NCBI GenBank assembly: GCA_030411725.1
Contig: MU839827.1
Coordinates: 620,001 to 684,000, forward strand
Direction: 5' to 3'
DNA: 64,000 bases
DNA from: Echria macrotheca
Lineage: Eukaryota > Ascomycota > Sordariomycetes > Sordariales > Schizotheciaceae
A model generated the notes under the pieces. It did no database searches. It was not told the origin of the DNA and saw only the letters and a program-made list of their open reading frames with translations. Positions 1 to 9,504 of this stretch are shown piece after piece. Every line of letters begins with the position of its first letter. Position 1 is the stretch's first letter. The translations under genes were made by a program, and so were the position numbers.

Positions 1-1
1 C

Positions 2-703
2 CACGGCTTCGAGACCCCCACGTCCGACGTAGACGTGCTCATCATCCTCTCAGACACAGACTACCAGCGCCACGTCTCCGCGGGAAACCTCACCGCCGTC
101 CTGCGCGACGACGGTCTGTGCACCTACGAGGGCGGCTACGTCGACGCCAAGTACGCCAGCCTTTCGTTTGTGCGCCTCGTAGCCGAGAAGGGCAGCGAGC
201 CCGCGCGCTGGGCGTTCGACGGCGCGTCTGTCCTCTTCGACCGCAGCGGGACCTCCGAACTCCAGGACCTAATCAGGGCCGCGGTGGTGTATCCCGTCGC
301 GGACAAACGGGAACGTCTCCGTCGGTTCCGCGCGCAGCTCGAGATCTGGGCTTGGTATTGCGGCGAGGCGATCCGGAAGGAGAACAAGTACCTGCTGCAC
401 ACGGCCGTGGGGAAGCTTATTCTCTTTGGGGGGAGGCTGGTCCTGGCGCATAACGAGATGTTGTATCCGTACCACAAGTGGTTTCTGCGCGTGCTGCAGG
501 ATGCGCCTGAGAAGCCGGCCGGGCTGATGGAGTGTATCGACGAGTTGGCGACGGAGCCGACGTTGGAGAGGGTGGGACGGTTTTATACGCTCGTCAAGGA
601 GTTTCAGGACTGGCCGACGGGGCCGCATCGGTTTGGGGCGACGTTTATGGAGGATAGTGAGCTGAATTGGTTGTATCTCAAGACGCCGGTGGAGGACATT
701 TAG
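2..703 (+). CDS. Nucleotidyltransferase-like protein, C-terminal part (5' truncated by window edge)
   Basis: The frame is open from the first bases of the window and ends in TAG at 701-703, so the true start lies outside. The visible 233 residues begin HGFETPTSDVDVLIILSD. This resembles the end of the nucleotidyltransferase signature, where a Gly/Ser-rich turn is followed by D-x-D carboxylates that bind metal; here the pair is the two Asp of SDVDVLI. The rest is mostly helical with Trp/Tyr-rich segments (LEIWAWYCGEAIRKENKY, NEMLYPYHKWFLRVLQ), as in the accessory helical part of aminoglycoside- or KNTase-like nucleotidyltransferases. The transferred nucleotide and the acceptor cannot be told. 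The missing N-terminus should hold the GS motif. An uncharacterised fungal protein with only a chance D-x-D is the alternative. Confidence 0.6.
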   Translation, partial: HGFETPTSDVDVLIILSDTDYQRHVSAGNLTAVLRDDGLCTYEGGYVDAKYASLSFVRLVAEKGSEPARWAFDGASVLFDRSGTSELQDLIRAAVVYPVADKRERLRRFRAQLEIWAWYCGEAIRKENKYLLHTAVGKLILFGGRLVLAHNEMLYPYHKWFLRVLQDAPEKPAGLMECIDELATEPTLERVGRFYTLVKEFQDWPTGPHRFGATFMEDSELNWLYLKTPVEDI

Positions 704-1170
704 ATTGCGAGGAAGAATTGAGGCCTCGATTGGCTGTTGCTTGCAGCTTTTGTCCTGAAGTTGTCATGCCCGCCCAGAGTCATCTTCGCTGCCACTCTCC
801 ACCTTGCTGAGCCGCTGGTCGGGCGCTGTTCAGACTTTATACTCCCAGTAGACCCCCACTACTGTCCTGGATGCGCTCTCTGTTCCGCCGCACAAGTTCC
901 ATCTTCTCTTCGACCTGGGGTGGGTTCAATATGATATCGGATCATGTCTCCTAGGGAGAGTGTCTGAGGCTTATTACCTCTGAAAACAAATCGTTCGTGG
1001 ACCAGCTTCCTCTTTGGCCAAATCCGTTCATCAAATATCTTGCGCCACCTGTGGTTCATGCAAGTGCGGAGACTGCCCTGATATGGTCAGGTACCTATTT
1101 TGATATCATCACATTGAATCCCCGTTTACCACTATATTCCTAAAAAAGAAGACGTTACCGCTTTGACGCA
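704..1170. other. Intergenic region, no gene seen
   Basis: These 467 bases lie between two convergent stop codons (703 on + and 1171 on -) and probably hold both 3' untranslated regions. I see no convincing reading frame, RNA gene or repeat. Confidence 0.6.
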
Positions 1171-4100
1171 TTATTCCTCGTCCGACGCGCTCTCGTCCGA
1201 TTCGATATACATAAATTCGTGCTGATGATCCCATGGAGGAGCAAATGGGCCATGCTGCCCACTGCTAGGCACGTAGCGCAGCGGCGGTGACACAACCTGG
1301 TTTGGGGGCGGCAGCCCGAGAGAAATTGGGTCTCTAGGCTGGTAGGTCGGTGCGTCCAGTTCATGTCTCCGGCGGCGATCGGGGGGAATCTCAGCCTCCA
1401 GTTCATACGGAGGTTCTGTAAATGGGCCGGCGCTACCGTCCAGCAACATGCGCGGCGGCCAGCAATCATCATCCATCCTCGCTGCCTCGTGAGTTTGGTT
1501 GTCATGGTTGCCTCCTTCGCTCGAATCTGACCACCACTCTTGAGTTTTGCGACGAAAAGGATTGGTGCTCATCATGACTTCCTCCGTCGGTAATCCGCGA
1601 ACATAGATCGAGCAAAATGTCCCGTTTGTACAGAACCTGTCCAAAACGTGCGCGGGCATTCCGTTAGGCCAGAATGGGTTTGTGCTGGCAGGTGAGTCAT
1701 CGCGTGTGTCGGTGGCAAGTTGCTGTGGTGAAGTGATTTCTGCAGCACTGTCGGGGCCTCTCCGCAGCCGTGGTACAAAACGATGCCCCGGAAGAGGTCG
1801 CTCAGTCTGTTGCGCTTCTAGTAGCCGGAGCTGTTGGACGATGTCGTGGAAGCCTTCCTTGATGGCGGCTAACCTGGCATTCCCGTGGAGCTCGACGATC
1901 GTGGCGTCGGTTTCTCTCTCATTTCTCATCTTGAAATAGTAGTCGTATGAGTTGAGCGGATTGGCTGCGGCCGCAAGCAGCAGCTGGACGCATGAAAGCC
2001 GGCCGCATGACGCAGCAATGTGTAGCGCTCGGTCTAGAAGCAATTGCGCCCCTTCAACGCCCTCAAGGTTGTCGAGTAATTCCGTGACGACTTTGTGGTG
2101 GCCGAACATGGACGCAAGGTCCAAAGGACTGAGGTCCAGATAATGAGTTCGTAGGCCCTGTGAGGCCCTGAGGCCCAACAGCGCCGTCACCGTTTCCAGA
2201 TGGCCGCAGCGACTAGCCTCGTGCAATGGCGTCAGACCCAGATCGTCAGAGAGGTTGATCAGAGCCCCCATCGAAACAAGCGTCTTGACGTTCTCCGCTC
2301 TTCCTCCAGCGGCAGCCCACCACAGCGGGGACCGACCGAACTTATCGGTCTGGTTGACTGAACCAAGGAGTTGGCGTGAGAGAATTCTGACAGCTTCTGT
2401 GTCACCACAGAATGCAGCCTGGTGCGGGAGTGACTCGGAATTCCCTGATGGGCCGGGATGTGTAACAGTAAGCCTGGACAATGTGACCCCCAAAATTCGT
2501 TGTGGGGGGAGAGAATCGGAGCCACCAATGCGTGCGTTGCCGTACGGACTTTGAACCAGAGCTCTGGGCACGGTAGCCATGGGGCGGGCTTCAACATCGG
2601 ATTTCCCGCCAAGTGCAACCTGCTGGGTGGGTAGTTCGTGCTTGTTTGTTACCGACAAGGATATGTACCAATGTCCGTGCAACTGTAGCCTCGCAACCGA
2701 GGCGCTCGAGACCAAACCGCGATCATCCCCAAGTGCATCACGGAGTGCAGTTGGCGACTGAAACCATAGCCTGTTGCTGCCAACAAGCTGTTTGATCTCC
2801 ATGTTGATGGTATTCATAACCGAAGAGAGCGAGGATGTTCCATGACCTGAGAGCTGGAGACACCAGCCTTCCCATTGCGTCCCATGTTGGCGATGCAGAC
2901 CGACGGCGACGTCAACTACACTGTCGTCTCCGCCGTTTCGTGATGGCATAGCACGAAAACGGAAGATGGCCATGGCCTTTAGCTCACGGGAGTATTGGAG
3001 AGCCATGGTCCTCAGGTGCGGATTCCACCCGCTCGGGGGATGCGCGTCGACCAGAATGTAGTGTTGTAAATACGATGTGGGTGCTGGTGTGTCGGTGCTT
3101 GCAAATTCGCGAGACGGGCCGGCGAGCGAGGAGGAAGGGTGGGAATTTAAGGATATCGCTTCGCCACCCGGCAGCATCCAATGAATAGGTGCCACTCGGA
3201 TGGGAGGAATGTGGTAGTAAAAAGGGTCTTGGCGGACGTAAATCGTACGGTATCCTTCAAGAAGATGTTCTTGATCTGAGTGCGGTGGAACAAGAAGTTT
3301 TGGGGGTTTGGCCTGGAGCCTGGCGTACTGCACTTCGGAGAGTCGTCTCAGGGGTATGGCAGGGCAAAGGTACTGATCGCCGACCGGGACGACGCAGTTC
3401 AACACGGCATAGTAGTCCTCCTCCATAGGCATGACTTCGTGCTCGTGAACTGGGCGAAGGTAGAGCTGCACTTGTAACCCGAGGTTTGTCATGGCCGACG
3501 GAACGCTGTTGTTTATGCGAAGGGACGGTAATAGCTGGAGCTCCCCGGGGTCCCCAAATTGTGCTGGATATTTTGCCAACAACCCGCAAAGCTGGTCAGG
3601 GTCCGTTTGAACGTCTTGGTCTCTGATGGACAAGCAGCTTGCGTTCCACGCAAACAAAGATTGGTCGTCGGATCGCCGGATGATCTCCTCCTGTAGTCTT
3701 GCAAAGGCGCGGTTTCCTTCGCCATACAAAAGAGGCATATGAACTTGGAACAGGCCCATAAGGCAGTATGCCGAATCTTCAAGTCGCGTCGTCTGGCGGG
3801 CGGACGCCCACTTCATTCTGGTCGCTACGCTGAGCTGTGCCGGGTCAAGTCTTCCATCTAGCACGGCTACGTCAATGCCGGTAATCTCGCAGATTACTTC
3901 GGAGAAAGCCTTAGGTTCGTTCTTTCGACCGAGGAGGCTCCAGTTAGAGGCGAAGAAGAGGACATTCGCAGGCGCAATAAGCTCCTGCAAAGTCCAGCCA
4001 CGGGTGAACCAACGGCTACATCGCAACTGCGACTTCTGACATAACCAGCTGTCTTCATTAGCGGGATCGACGTCCGACAGGATTGCATAGCATTCGGCTG

Positions 4101-4461
4101 CTTGATGATACCATTGATACATGGAGTTGATGGCCTCAGACAGCTCTGAGCTGCTCGTTTTGTCGATACAGCATGTATCAACCCAGATGAAATCCAGGCC
4201 GCGCTGTACGGCTGTCTCTGCCGCTTTGCGGATCTTGTCGAATCCTTTTTTGGTGGTGATCTGTTGATTTTGGGTACCTGAGTGCTCGTTGTCGCCGAGC
4301 GCCGTGTGCGGCAACTTCCCGAAGCCCTTTCCTTGGACGCGTCGCATTTCTTGCAGCGTGACTTCCTCGTTCCCCCATGTGTGCGACAGGATTGCATATC
4401 GCGGCGCGTTTCCATCATGCACATCGACAAATCCTAGGCTTCGCGCGTCGAGTAATCGCAT
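1171..4461 (-). CDS. HET-domain protein with C-terminal ankyrin repeats
   Basis: Uninterrupted 1096-residue frame. I start it at the ATG giving MRLLDARSLGF, the usual beginning of HET proteins; the frame runs 15 nt further upstream but without ATG. HET-domain hallmarks appear in order: YAILSHTWGNEEVTLQEM (about residues 20-40), FIWVDTCCIDKTSSSELSEA (about 90-110), CRWFTRGWTLQELIAP (about 148-163) and MPLLYGEGNRAFARLQEEII (about 240-260). Around residues 675-850 there are ankyrin-type units with the TPLHEASRCGHLETV and SPLWWAAAGGRAENV pattern. HET domains trigger cell death after non-self recognition between fused hyphae; ankyrin repeats usually sense partners. That is family knowledge: the allelic partner and any in vivo role are unknown. 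The tail (about 900-1096) is low-complexity and acidic. A NACHT relic lies directly upstream on the same strand. Confidence 0.93.
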   Translation of the reverse strand: MRLLDARSLGFVDVHDGNAPRYAILSHTWGNEEVTLQEMRRVQGKGFGKLPHTALGDNEHSGTQNQQITTKKGFDKIRKAAETAVQRGLDFIWVDTCCIDKTSSSELSEAINSMYQWYHQAAECYAILSDVDPANEDSWLCQKSQLRCSRWFTRGWTLQELIAPANVLFFASNWSLLGRKNEPKAFSEVICEITGIDVAVLDGRLDPAQLSVATRMKWASARQTTRLEDSAYCLMGLFQVHMPLLYGEGNRAFARLQEEIIRRSDDQSLFAWNASCLSIRDQDVQTDPDQLCGLLAKYPAQFGDPGELQLLPSLRINNSVPSAMTNLGLQVQLYLRPVHEHEVMPMEEDYYAVLNCVVPVGDQYLCPAIPLRRLSEVQYARLQAKPPKLLVPPHSDQEHLLEGYRTIYVRQDPFYYHIPPIRVAPIHWMLPGGEAISLNSHPSSSLAGPSREFASTDTPAPTSYLQHYILVDAHPPSGWNPHLRTMALQYSRELKAMAIFRFRAMPSRNGGDDSVVDVAVGLHRQHGTQWEGWCLQLSGHGTSSLSSVMNTINMEIKQLVGSNRLWFQSPTALRDALGDDRGLVSSASVARLQLHGHWYISLSVTNKHELPTQQVALGGKSDVEARPMATVPRALVQSPYGNARIGGSDSLPPQRILGVTLSRLTVTHPGPSGNSESLPHQAAFCGDTEAVRILSRQLLGSVNQTDKFGRSPLWWAAAGGRAENVKTLVSMGALINLSDDLGLTPLHEASRCGHLETVTALLGLRASQGLRTHYLDLSPLDLASMFGHHKVVTELLDNLEGVEGAQLLLDRALHIAASCGRLSCVQLLLAAAANPLNSYDYYFKMRNERETDATIVELHGNARLAAIKEGFHDIVQQLRLLEAQQTERPLPGHRFVPRLRRGPDSAAEITSPQQLATDTRDDSPASTNPFWPNGMPAHVLDRFCTNGTFCSIYVRGLPTEEVMMSTNPFRRKTQEWWSDSSEGGNHDNQTHEAARMDDDCWPPRMLLDGSAGPFTEPPYELEAEIPPDRRRRHELDAPTYQPRDPISLGLPPPNQVVSPPLRYVPSSGQHGPFAPPWDHQHEFMYIESDESASDEE

Positions 4462-4583
4462 GTTCACGGGAGCCAAGAGGAAGAGAATCGCGATTTCGTC
4501 AGTTCGGTTACTTGGTTAGGTTGGTTTGCTCTTTCCGCTCTTCTCCGGAGCCTTACCACTCCATCAGGTCGATCGGATAAAAC

Positions 4584-5919
4584 TTAGCGCGACGCGCCGG
4601 CCAGGGCCGAGACCACGACAGGGCTGCAGGTGGCGTTGAAGTGGGTGAAGTGCGTCCTGCGTCTTGGCTTTTTTATTAGTGCAAGATAGGCGGTGGCGCA
4701 GCAACCATGAAGAATCTGGAGGTTGTCACTCTCACCAACAGCTTTGTCAAAGCAGACTATCATCCCGAGTAAAGGCTTGCAGAGTGATACATTGGCTAGG
4801 ATCAAAGGTCTTTTTGAAACGGTCAGTTCCCGACTCGAGACGCAGATTTTGACATTCCCGTTGGAGTTCCATGCCCATGCTTTCAACTTCATCGCGAGCG
4901 AGTAGTGGGAGATGTCTCTTGTCTCCTCGAACTCGTCGAGCACATCGACGAGGAAAAAGACTCGGTATTTGGCGAGTATGGCTTCGTTGTTCACGACGTT
5001 CTCAAACGCCCGATATATCTCGGGATCGGTCAAACTCTCGGTTACTTTGGCCTTCTTCTTGTTCGTTGACTGCGGTGTCCAGAGCCGTGGAAATAGCATT
5101 CCGACCAAGTCTGGCTCCTGCTGGATTACGGCGAAAAGCAGCCCCCGAACCAAGCCGCGCAAACTCTTCTGATCCGCTGTCCCGGGTCCCCAGAAGAAAA
5201 AGTGTGCTGATATGATGTCCTGTGTGTCTGCCCATTCGCGCAGCAACGGCTCGAGTCTCTCGTGTTCAGCGATGAACTTCAGGAGTGTTGACTTTCCGTG
5301 CTGCGGGAGGCCAGTTGCGGAGGTGTGGATTTCCCGCATTGATTTCCATACTTGAGAGCCCGGTCGATATTATCCAGAATATTGCAAGCCAAACTCAGGC
5401 CGGCAATTGCTTCCATGTTGTCGTGTGGAAGGTCCTGTTGGCGTGTGGGCTCATGAACGAGAGGCTTGAAGAAGATTGAGTTTCGTCAGGCACCGATGAT
5501 CGAAGATGGAACTTAATTCGCACCAGATGTTTGAGGGGTCAAGTGCTGAAGGTGCGACCAATGCCGAGGCCATGAACCAGCCAGTGCGGCTCATGAGGTT
5601 GTTGCCTAGGTAGGTGGTCTTGCCATGACAGAAAAACGCGCACAGAAAGGCCCAGCATGCGCAGGTTTTCCTTAGTTCTCTGTATCGTGATTGAGTTGGG
5701 TTTGTAAACAGCTCAAGCCAGGAGGAATGTTTTGATTGTCGAAGACATCTGTAATTGAAGGAATTGGGCCATGAAGAATTTGTGCTGAGGATGCTTTCTG
5801 GTGGAAGAGGAGAGGTGCAGGGCCCTGTGGTCCGTGCGTATCGATCCTGCGTTGGTGCTCTTTCCTGGTCTGACAGCCACTTGCTTTTCGCCGAAGAGCT
5901 TTCGAAATAGTCTTGCCAT
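4584..5919 (-). pseudogene. Broken NACHT-type STAND NTPase (NLR-like) gene
   Basis: The frame 4584-5339 encodes a NACHT NTPase core: a P-loop in GLPQHGKSTLLKFIAEHE, the Walker B strand FFLVDVLDEFEE, and the CVSSRE segment usual in fungal STAND proteins. After that it loses similarity and stops, so the rest of the NACHT domain and any repeat domain are missing. Upstream, an ATG at 5416 opens another frame reading MEAIAGLSLACNILDNIDRA, which looks like the N-terminal helical (HeLo/SesA-like) domain of such proteins. It is out of frame with the P-loop and stops soon after. The 200-300 residues that normally separate these domains are gone. A further ATG at 5919 starts MARLFRKLFGEKQ, possibly an older N-terminus. 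I found no intron that rejoins the frames, so this is called a decayed gene. Confidence 0.75.
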
Positions 5920-6656
5920 TATGAATTATCGTATCTCCCGGACAGCTGAATTTCCTGTTTACCCATTCTCACCTTTTCCAACGACAAAAACACTGTTTTC
6001 CCCCCCTCGGAAGGATGAATCCTGAGATGCGGATACCTCCAACCCAAACACCGGCTTGGCACGCATCACGCAGTGTCCAACCTCCAACCATTTTCACACA
6101 CCATCCAAATGCAACCAATGAAAGAACCAACGATCGACAACGACGCTGCGGCTGACAGCTTACAACTGAAGTGGTGACGAAAGCTTTTTCTTCCCCCATC
6201 GGAGCTCCTCCCCACCGAGCTCCGCGCGCCGTCAGCCCAACAACCACTGGCCACTGACCGGGCCTGGCCCAGCCAAGCCACCGCCTGTCATGCACGCCAA
6301 CGTTGCTCAGCGGTGCCAGCCCAGCAACTTGCAAGTAGATCGACGAAAAACAACCAACCAGGATGGTGTGTTATTCTCGTCGCACAGCAGCAGCGCAGCG
6401 CTGCGCTGCATATGTCCGACCCTCCGCCACGGGCCACACGGCGAAGGAAGGATGGAAGGAGGATGGATGGATGGATGGGAAGAAAAGAACTGGATCCGTA
6501 ACCTACTTTAACTCTTGTTTCTTCCCCGGATCTTGGTTGTGTTTGCACTCCTCAGCTTGGTTGTTCTCTTCTCCTTTTTTAATTTCCAAGATCCTTTTAT
6601 TTTGTTTATCCGTCGTATATTATCGTTCTCGGGGTTGAGAAAGAACATAGACGAAG
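5920..6656. other. Promoter/5' leader region of the small secreted-protein gene
   Basis: No supported gene. It holds a short GGAT microsatellite at about 6461-6478 and a T-rich stretch (6510-6650) just before the ATG at 6657 that looks like a fungal 5' leader. The overlapping long frames on both strands have no protein-like features. Confidence 0.5.
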
Positions 6657-6882
6657 ATGCGCTCTTACACTTTCGTCGGTCTCCTCTGTCTCTTGGCCGG
6701 CGCGGTCTCGGCGCTGCCTGCCTCTGCGGATGTCGTCGAGCTCGATGCGCGATGGTATGTGTTTGGATGCGTGCCGCATATGAGGGTGGTTTTACTGATG
6801 GCTTTGCAGTGACGACGACGAGCCGAGTGTCAAGGTCCGCGAGGCGAGCCCCATTGCTGTTGGACGGGTGTACAGATACTAG
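6657..6882 (+). CDS. Small secreted protein, 56 residues, two exons
   Basis: Two exons, 6657-6754 and 6810-6882. The 55-nt intron has a GTATGT donor, a TTACTGATG branch region and a GCTTTGCAG acceptor. The protein starts MRSYTFVGLLCLLAGAVSALP, a clear signal peptide with a predicted cut near ALPASA, followed by about 35 mature residues rich in acidic and small residues and ending GRVYRY. The single Cys is created at the splice junction. It is likely secreted. Small size and lack of recognisable domains would fit an effector-like or pheromone-like peptide, but nothing in the sequence proves either. A second well-formed intron (6900-6949) lies just after the stop, so either the 3' UTR is spliced or an alternative C-terminus exists. 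Confidence 0.6.
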
Positions 6883-6899
6883 GCAGTTTGAGAGCCAGA

Positions 6900-6949
6900 G
6901 TATGTTGACATTTTCGGCATGCAAGGACGATGACGGCTGACAATTATAG
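6900..6949 (+). other. Likely intron in the 3' UTR of the small secreted-protein gene
   Basis: GTATGTTGAC donor, CTGAC branch site in GGCTGACAATTATAG, AG acceptor; 50 nt, standard for this genome. It lies 17 nt downstream of the TAG at 6880-6882. Confidence 0.5.
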
Positions 6950-7682
6950 GTATATAGTGATGAGATGAACGACACGATGTCTTGCATTGGACGAGATGGC
7001 ACGAAACTGCCTGGCCGGACACGAGGGCGTACACGATGTGGATGACGCTGGAAACGGAACATGCCTAGCTGTTCGCCAACTTTCATGTGAAGGGGCTAAG
7101 GGATCGGACAGTAATGCAAGTGATGACGAATTTGGAACTGTCGAGAGGCCGGAAGTGGCCACAAATAGACCGCATGTCTCCCAGCCAACATTATTCCGAG
7201 CCGGTCCGATTTTGGAACGTTGTCCTCATTGCAAGCATAATACAGACCGCAGGCTTTCGGATATCTTGATGTGGGCGTGGCTTCCGTCAGAATCAACACC
7301 AAGGTAGTACCTAACTTCGGTGTGGTCTCTTTCTTGCGTGTCTCGCTTGTGAATAGGTAGCTAGCCATTTGGTTTTCTCCCTGTGCGCTATCGGCCGCTT
7401 TGGCTCGCTCTTATTACGGAAGTAGGCACCATGTGGACTTGTCTTCGTGCGTAAACTACCAACCCAATCTTGTCAGTGGCGGCTTTTTCGATCACCGTCA
7501 ATTTGGCTATTACCTCCGACTATATATTTCTCCTCTGCATAAACCTCAAGGTGTCTTGTTTCTGCAATGCCCAGCAACCGGTTCCCTCAGAGACTTTGCC
7601 ATCAAATTCTCTCGCATCCATTCGATCCCTACTCTAGGGTTTCAGCATCATCCGCCACAAAGTCTCAACCAAACGCGTCAAA
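6950..7682. other. Intergenic region, no gene seen
   Basis: About 730 bases upstream of the first small membrane-protein gene. The last 150 bases are C/T-rich with several CAA stretches, as expected of a promoter and leader. No RNA gene or repeat was recognised. Confidence 0.5.
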
Positions 7683-8111
7683 ATGAAGGACCAACTGATG
7701 CCCGATTGGCTTATCATCGGCGGCGGCCTTTTTTACGGCACCATATCACTTTTTCTCATCATTGCTACAATGATAGAAATTGCCCATGAGCCCTCCGATG
7801 ATGGGGCGATGTGTTGCCTGCGCGTCTTTGGCGGCTTGTTTGGCGGGTTGGTCTGGCCGCTCTGGCCGCTATACTTCTTTGTCAGGAAATACTGTTGCGC
7901 ACCCGGATATACGGTTTGCGGCATCGATGTCTACGCCAAGTTTCATCACCTCAAGACGCGGTCCAGAAGACACAAACAGGCCGATCCAGAGGCCGGCATC
8001 AGCAAGAACGAGGAAGAGACCGGTCTCGTCTCGCAGCCGCCGACTCCAGAGGCGGCCATGGAACTTCCTCAGCTGCCTCCCTATTCGCCCGTCAATCCAA
8101 ACAATCCATGA
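7683..8111 (+). CDS. Small two-helix membrane protein A (tandem family)
   Basis: Intronless frame of 142 residues. Two hydrophobic helices are visible, about residues 9-33 (WLIIGGGLFYGTISLFLIIA) and 48-67 (VFGGLFGGLVWPLWPLYFFV), joined by a short acidic loop with Cys-Cys (EPSDDGAMCC). A Cys-containing segment (RKYCCAPGYTVCGIDVYAKF) follows, then a basic stretch and a proline-rich cytosolic-type tail ending YSPVNPNNP. No known family was recognised. The two genes that follow on the same strand share size, two-helix layout and a weak C-terminal pattern of Cys followed by a hydrophobic residue and Asp/Asn, suggesting a local tandem duplication. It probably sits in a cellular membrane; function unknown. 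Confidence 0.7.
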   Translation: MKDQLMPDWLIIGGGLFYGTISLFLIIATMIEIAHEPSDDGAMCCLRVFGGLFGGLVWPLWPLYFFVRKYCCAPGYTVCGIDVYAKFHHLKTRSRRHKQADPEAGISKNEEETGLVSQPPTPEAAMELPQLPPYSPVNPNNP

Positions 8112-8608
8112 CTGCGGACGGATATCTGTTCAGGGAATGTTTTCTCCGGGAGGAAGACGGACAAAACGAAGGAGTGAAATCAAGAATTTGTGGGAGGCAC
8201 CAAGCACAAGTGGGTGCAGAATCAGCAGCTGAGTCATTTGGCGTCGGATATTGTTAGAATGGACCCGGTGCATTAGTCCTGTATGGAGATTTTAGTTAAT
8301 TCAGTGTCCATCTTGTGATCAACACCCGGCATGTGCCAACTTCCGACTTTTCCTTGTGCCCGCGACACACTGCAGTTCAAAGAGCAACCACGATGATCGC
8401 CAACCACTCCCCTGTAAGCTTCTGGAAGTTCCTTTTTCGGGCAGACATAAAGACTAACCACACACGTATCGTTCTCCTAGCTGCCCCACAACTGTCCTCC
8501 AGGCCGAAGAAACCTCCCTCCGTCTCGTCCGTCGACGCAGCTTCGATACCCCTTCGACTTCGAACCCTCGTCTCGTTCCAAGCTTCACATACCTACACAA
8601 ACACCAAT
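8112..8608. other. Spacer between small membrane-protein genes A and B
   Basis: About 500 bases. The part before 8609 is C/T- and CA-rich, as in a leader. A frame runs into gene B without a stop from 8315, but it has no protein-like content and the ATG at 8609 in CCAATATGGCA is preferred. Confidence 0.5.
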
Positions 8609-9171
8609 ATGGCACCGCCAGATAATGTAGATGAGCCATGGGTCTACTATCTCCGGATTGCTTTAGCATTCGTCGCCGGGGTAGCCTATCTCGCCATCGC
8701 CGTCTGCGTCGGCAGTGGGCTCTTCAGCTCGAGAGGGTTGCCCGGGTACTGGCGGATATGGCCCATCTGCTTCATCGTCGGTCTGCTGTGGCCGGTTGCC
8801 GGACTTGGTGTTGTCGTCTACTTCATTGTCTACCCACTGGTCGACGTAGGACGAACCGGTACGTTCCACCATTTCCTCCAGTCGCGGCTCCCTAGGTGGT
8901 CAAGCCGCTTGTATACAAGTTTTCGCCTCTGTTGTTGTCATTTTCCCGCGGCTGTATACCTGTTTACTTCCCCTGTGCGATGATGGACTTTGGGCGCATT
9001 TAAATGGAGTCTATCCGGTCCATGAGCTCCATGAGCCGACTATCTCTTCATCTACTAGCAGCAGACCTGCCCAGTTCTCCTCAACACGTCTGTTTTGCGA
9101 TCAACGACCTGGGACAAGCCATGGTTCTCGTCAACCAGGTAGATTATCTTCCTGTGGCAGTGCCCATCTAG
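8609..9171 (+). CDS. Small two-helix membrane protein B (tandem family), two exons
   Basis: Exon 1 is 8609-8858 and ends at a GTACGT donor. Exon 2 starts at 9059, 9062 or 9065, because the acceptor is a triple TAG-CAG-CAG run and all three keep the same frame; it stops at 9171. With the last acceptor the protein has 118 residues. Two hydrophobic helices span about residues 14-38 and 48-77 (RIWPICFIVGLLWPVAGLGV). The second exon reads HVCFAINDLGQAMVLV, which matches in pattern the C-terminal Cys segment of protein A (VCGIDVYAKF) and protein C (CCFVDWQALC). The intron sits at the same place and phase as in gene C. Without splicing the frame would end at 8983. Function unknown. Confidence 0.5.
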
Positions 9172-9504
9172 CAGATCAAATATTCTGGTGATTTTGAGCC
9201 AAATGACACCTCGGGGAGGAAAGGGTGCCGTGATACTCTTTGGGTGCATTTTGGGATGCGCCGCCTCCGCTTCGTCCACCCCACAGCGGCTCGAGGCATT
9301 GCTCATGGCCGTCCCAGCGGACATTTCGTGGGTCGACTAGCGCTGTGGGCGTGCAGCCAAATATAGCCCTGCGGTGGTCACGCAATGGTCTGGCGCTCAA
9401 AACAGCGCTTGCTCCCACACTTCTCTTCATCCGCTGGCAACTAAATCTTGTCCTCTTCTTCCCGCTCATCTTTCTCAACCAGAGTTGCCAAGCAAGACTC
9501 GATA
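9172..9504. other. Spacer between small membrane-protein genes B and C
   Basis: About 330 bases with no recognisable gene. The bases just before 9505 are rich in TCTTC and are probably a leader. Confidence 0.5.
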
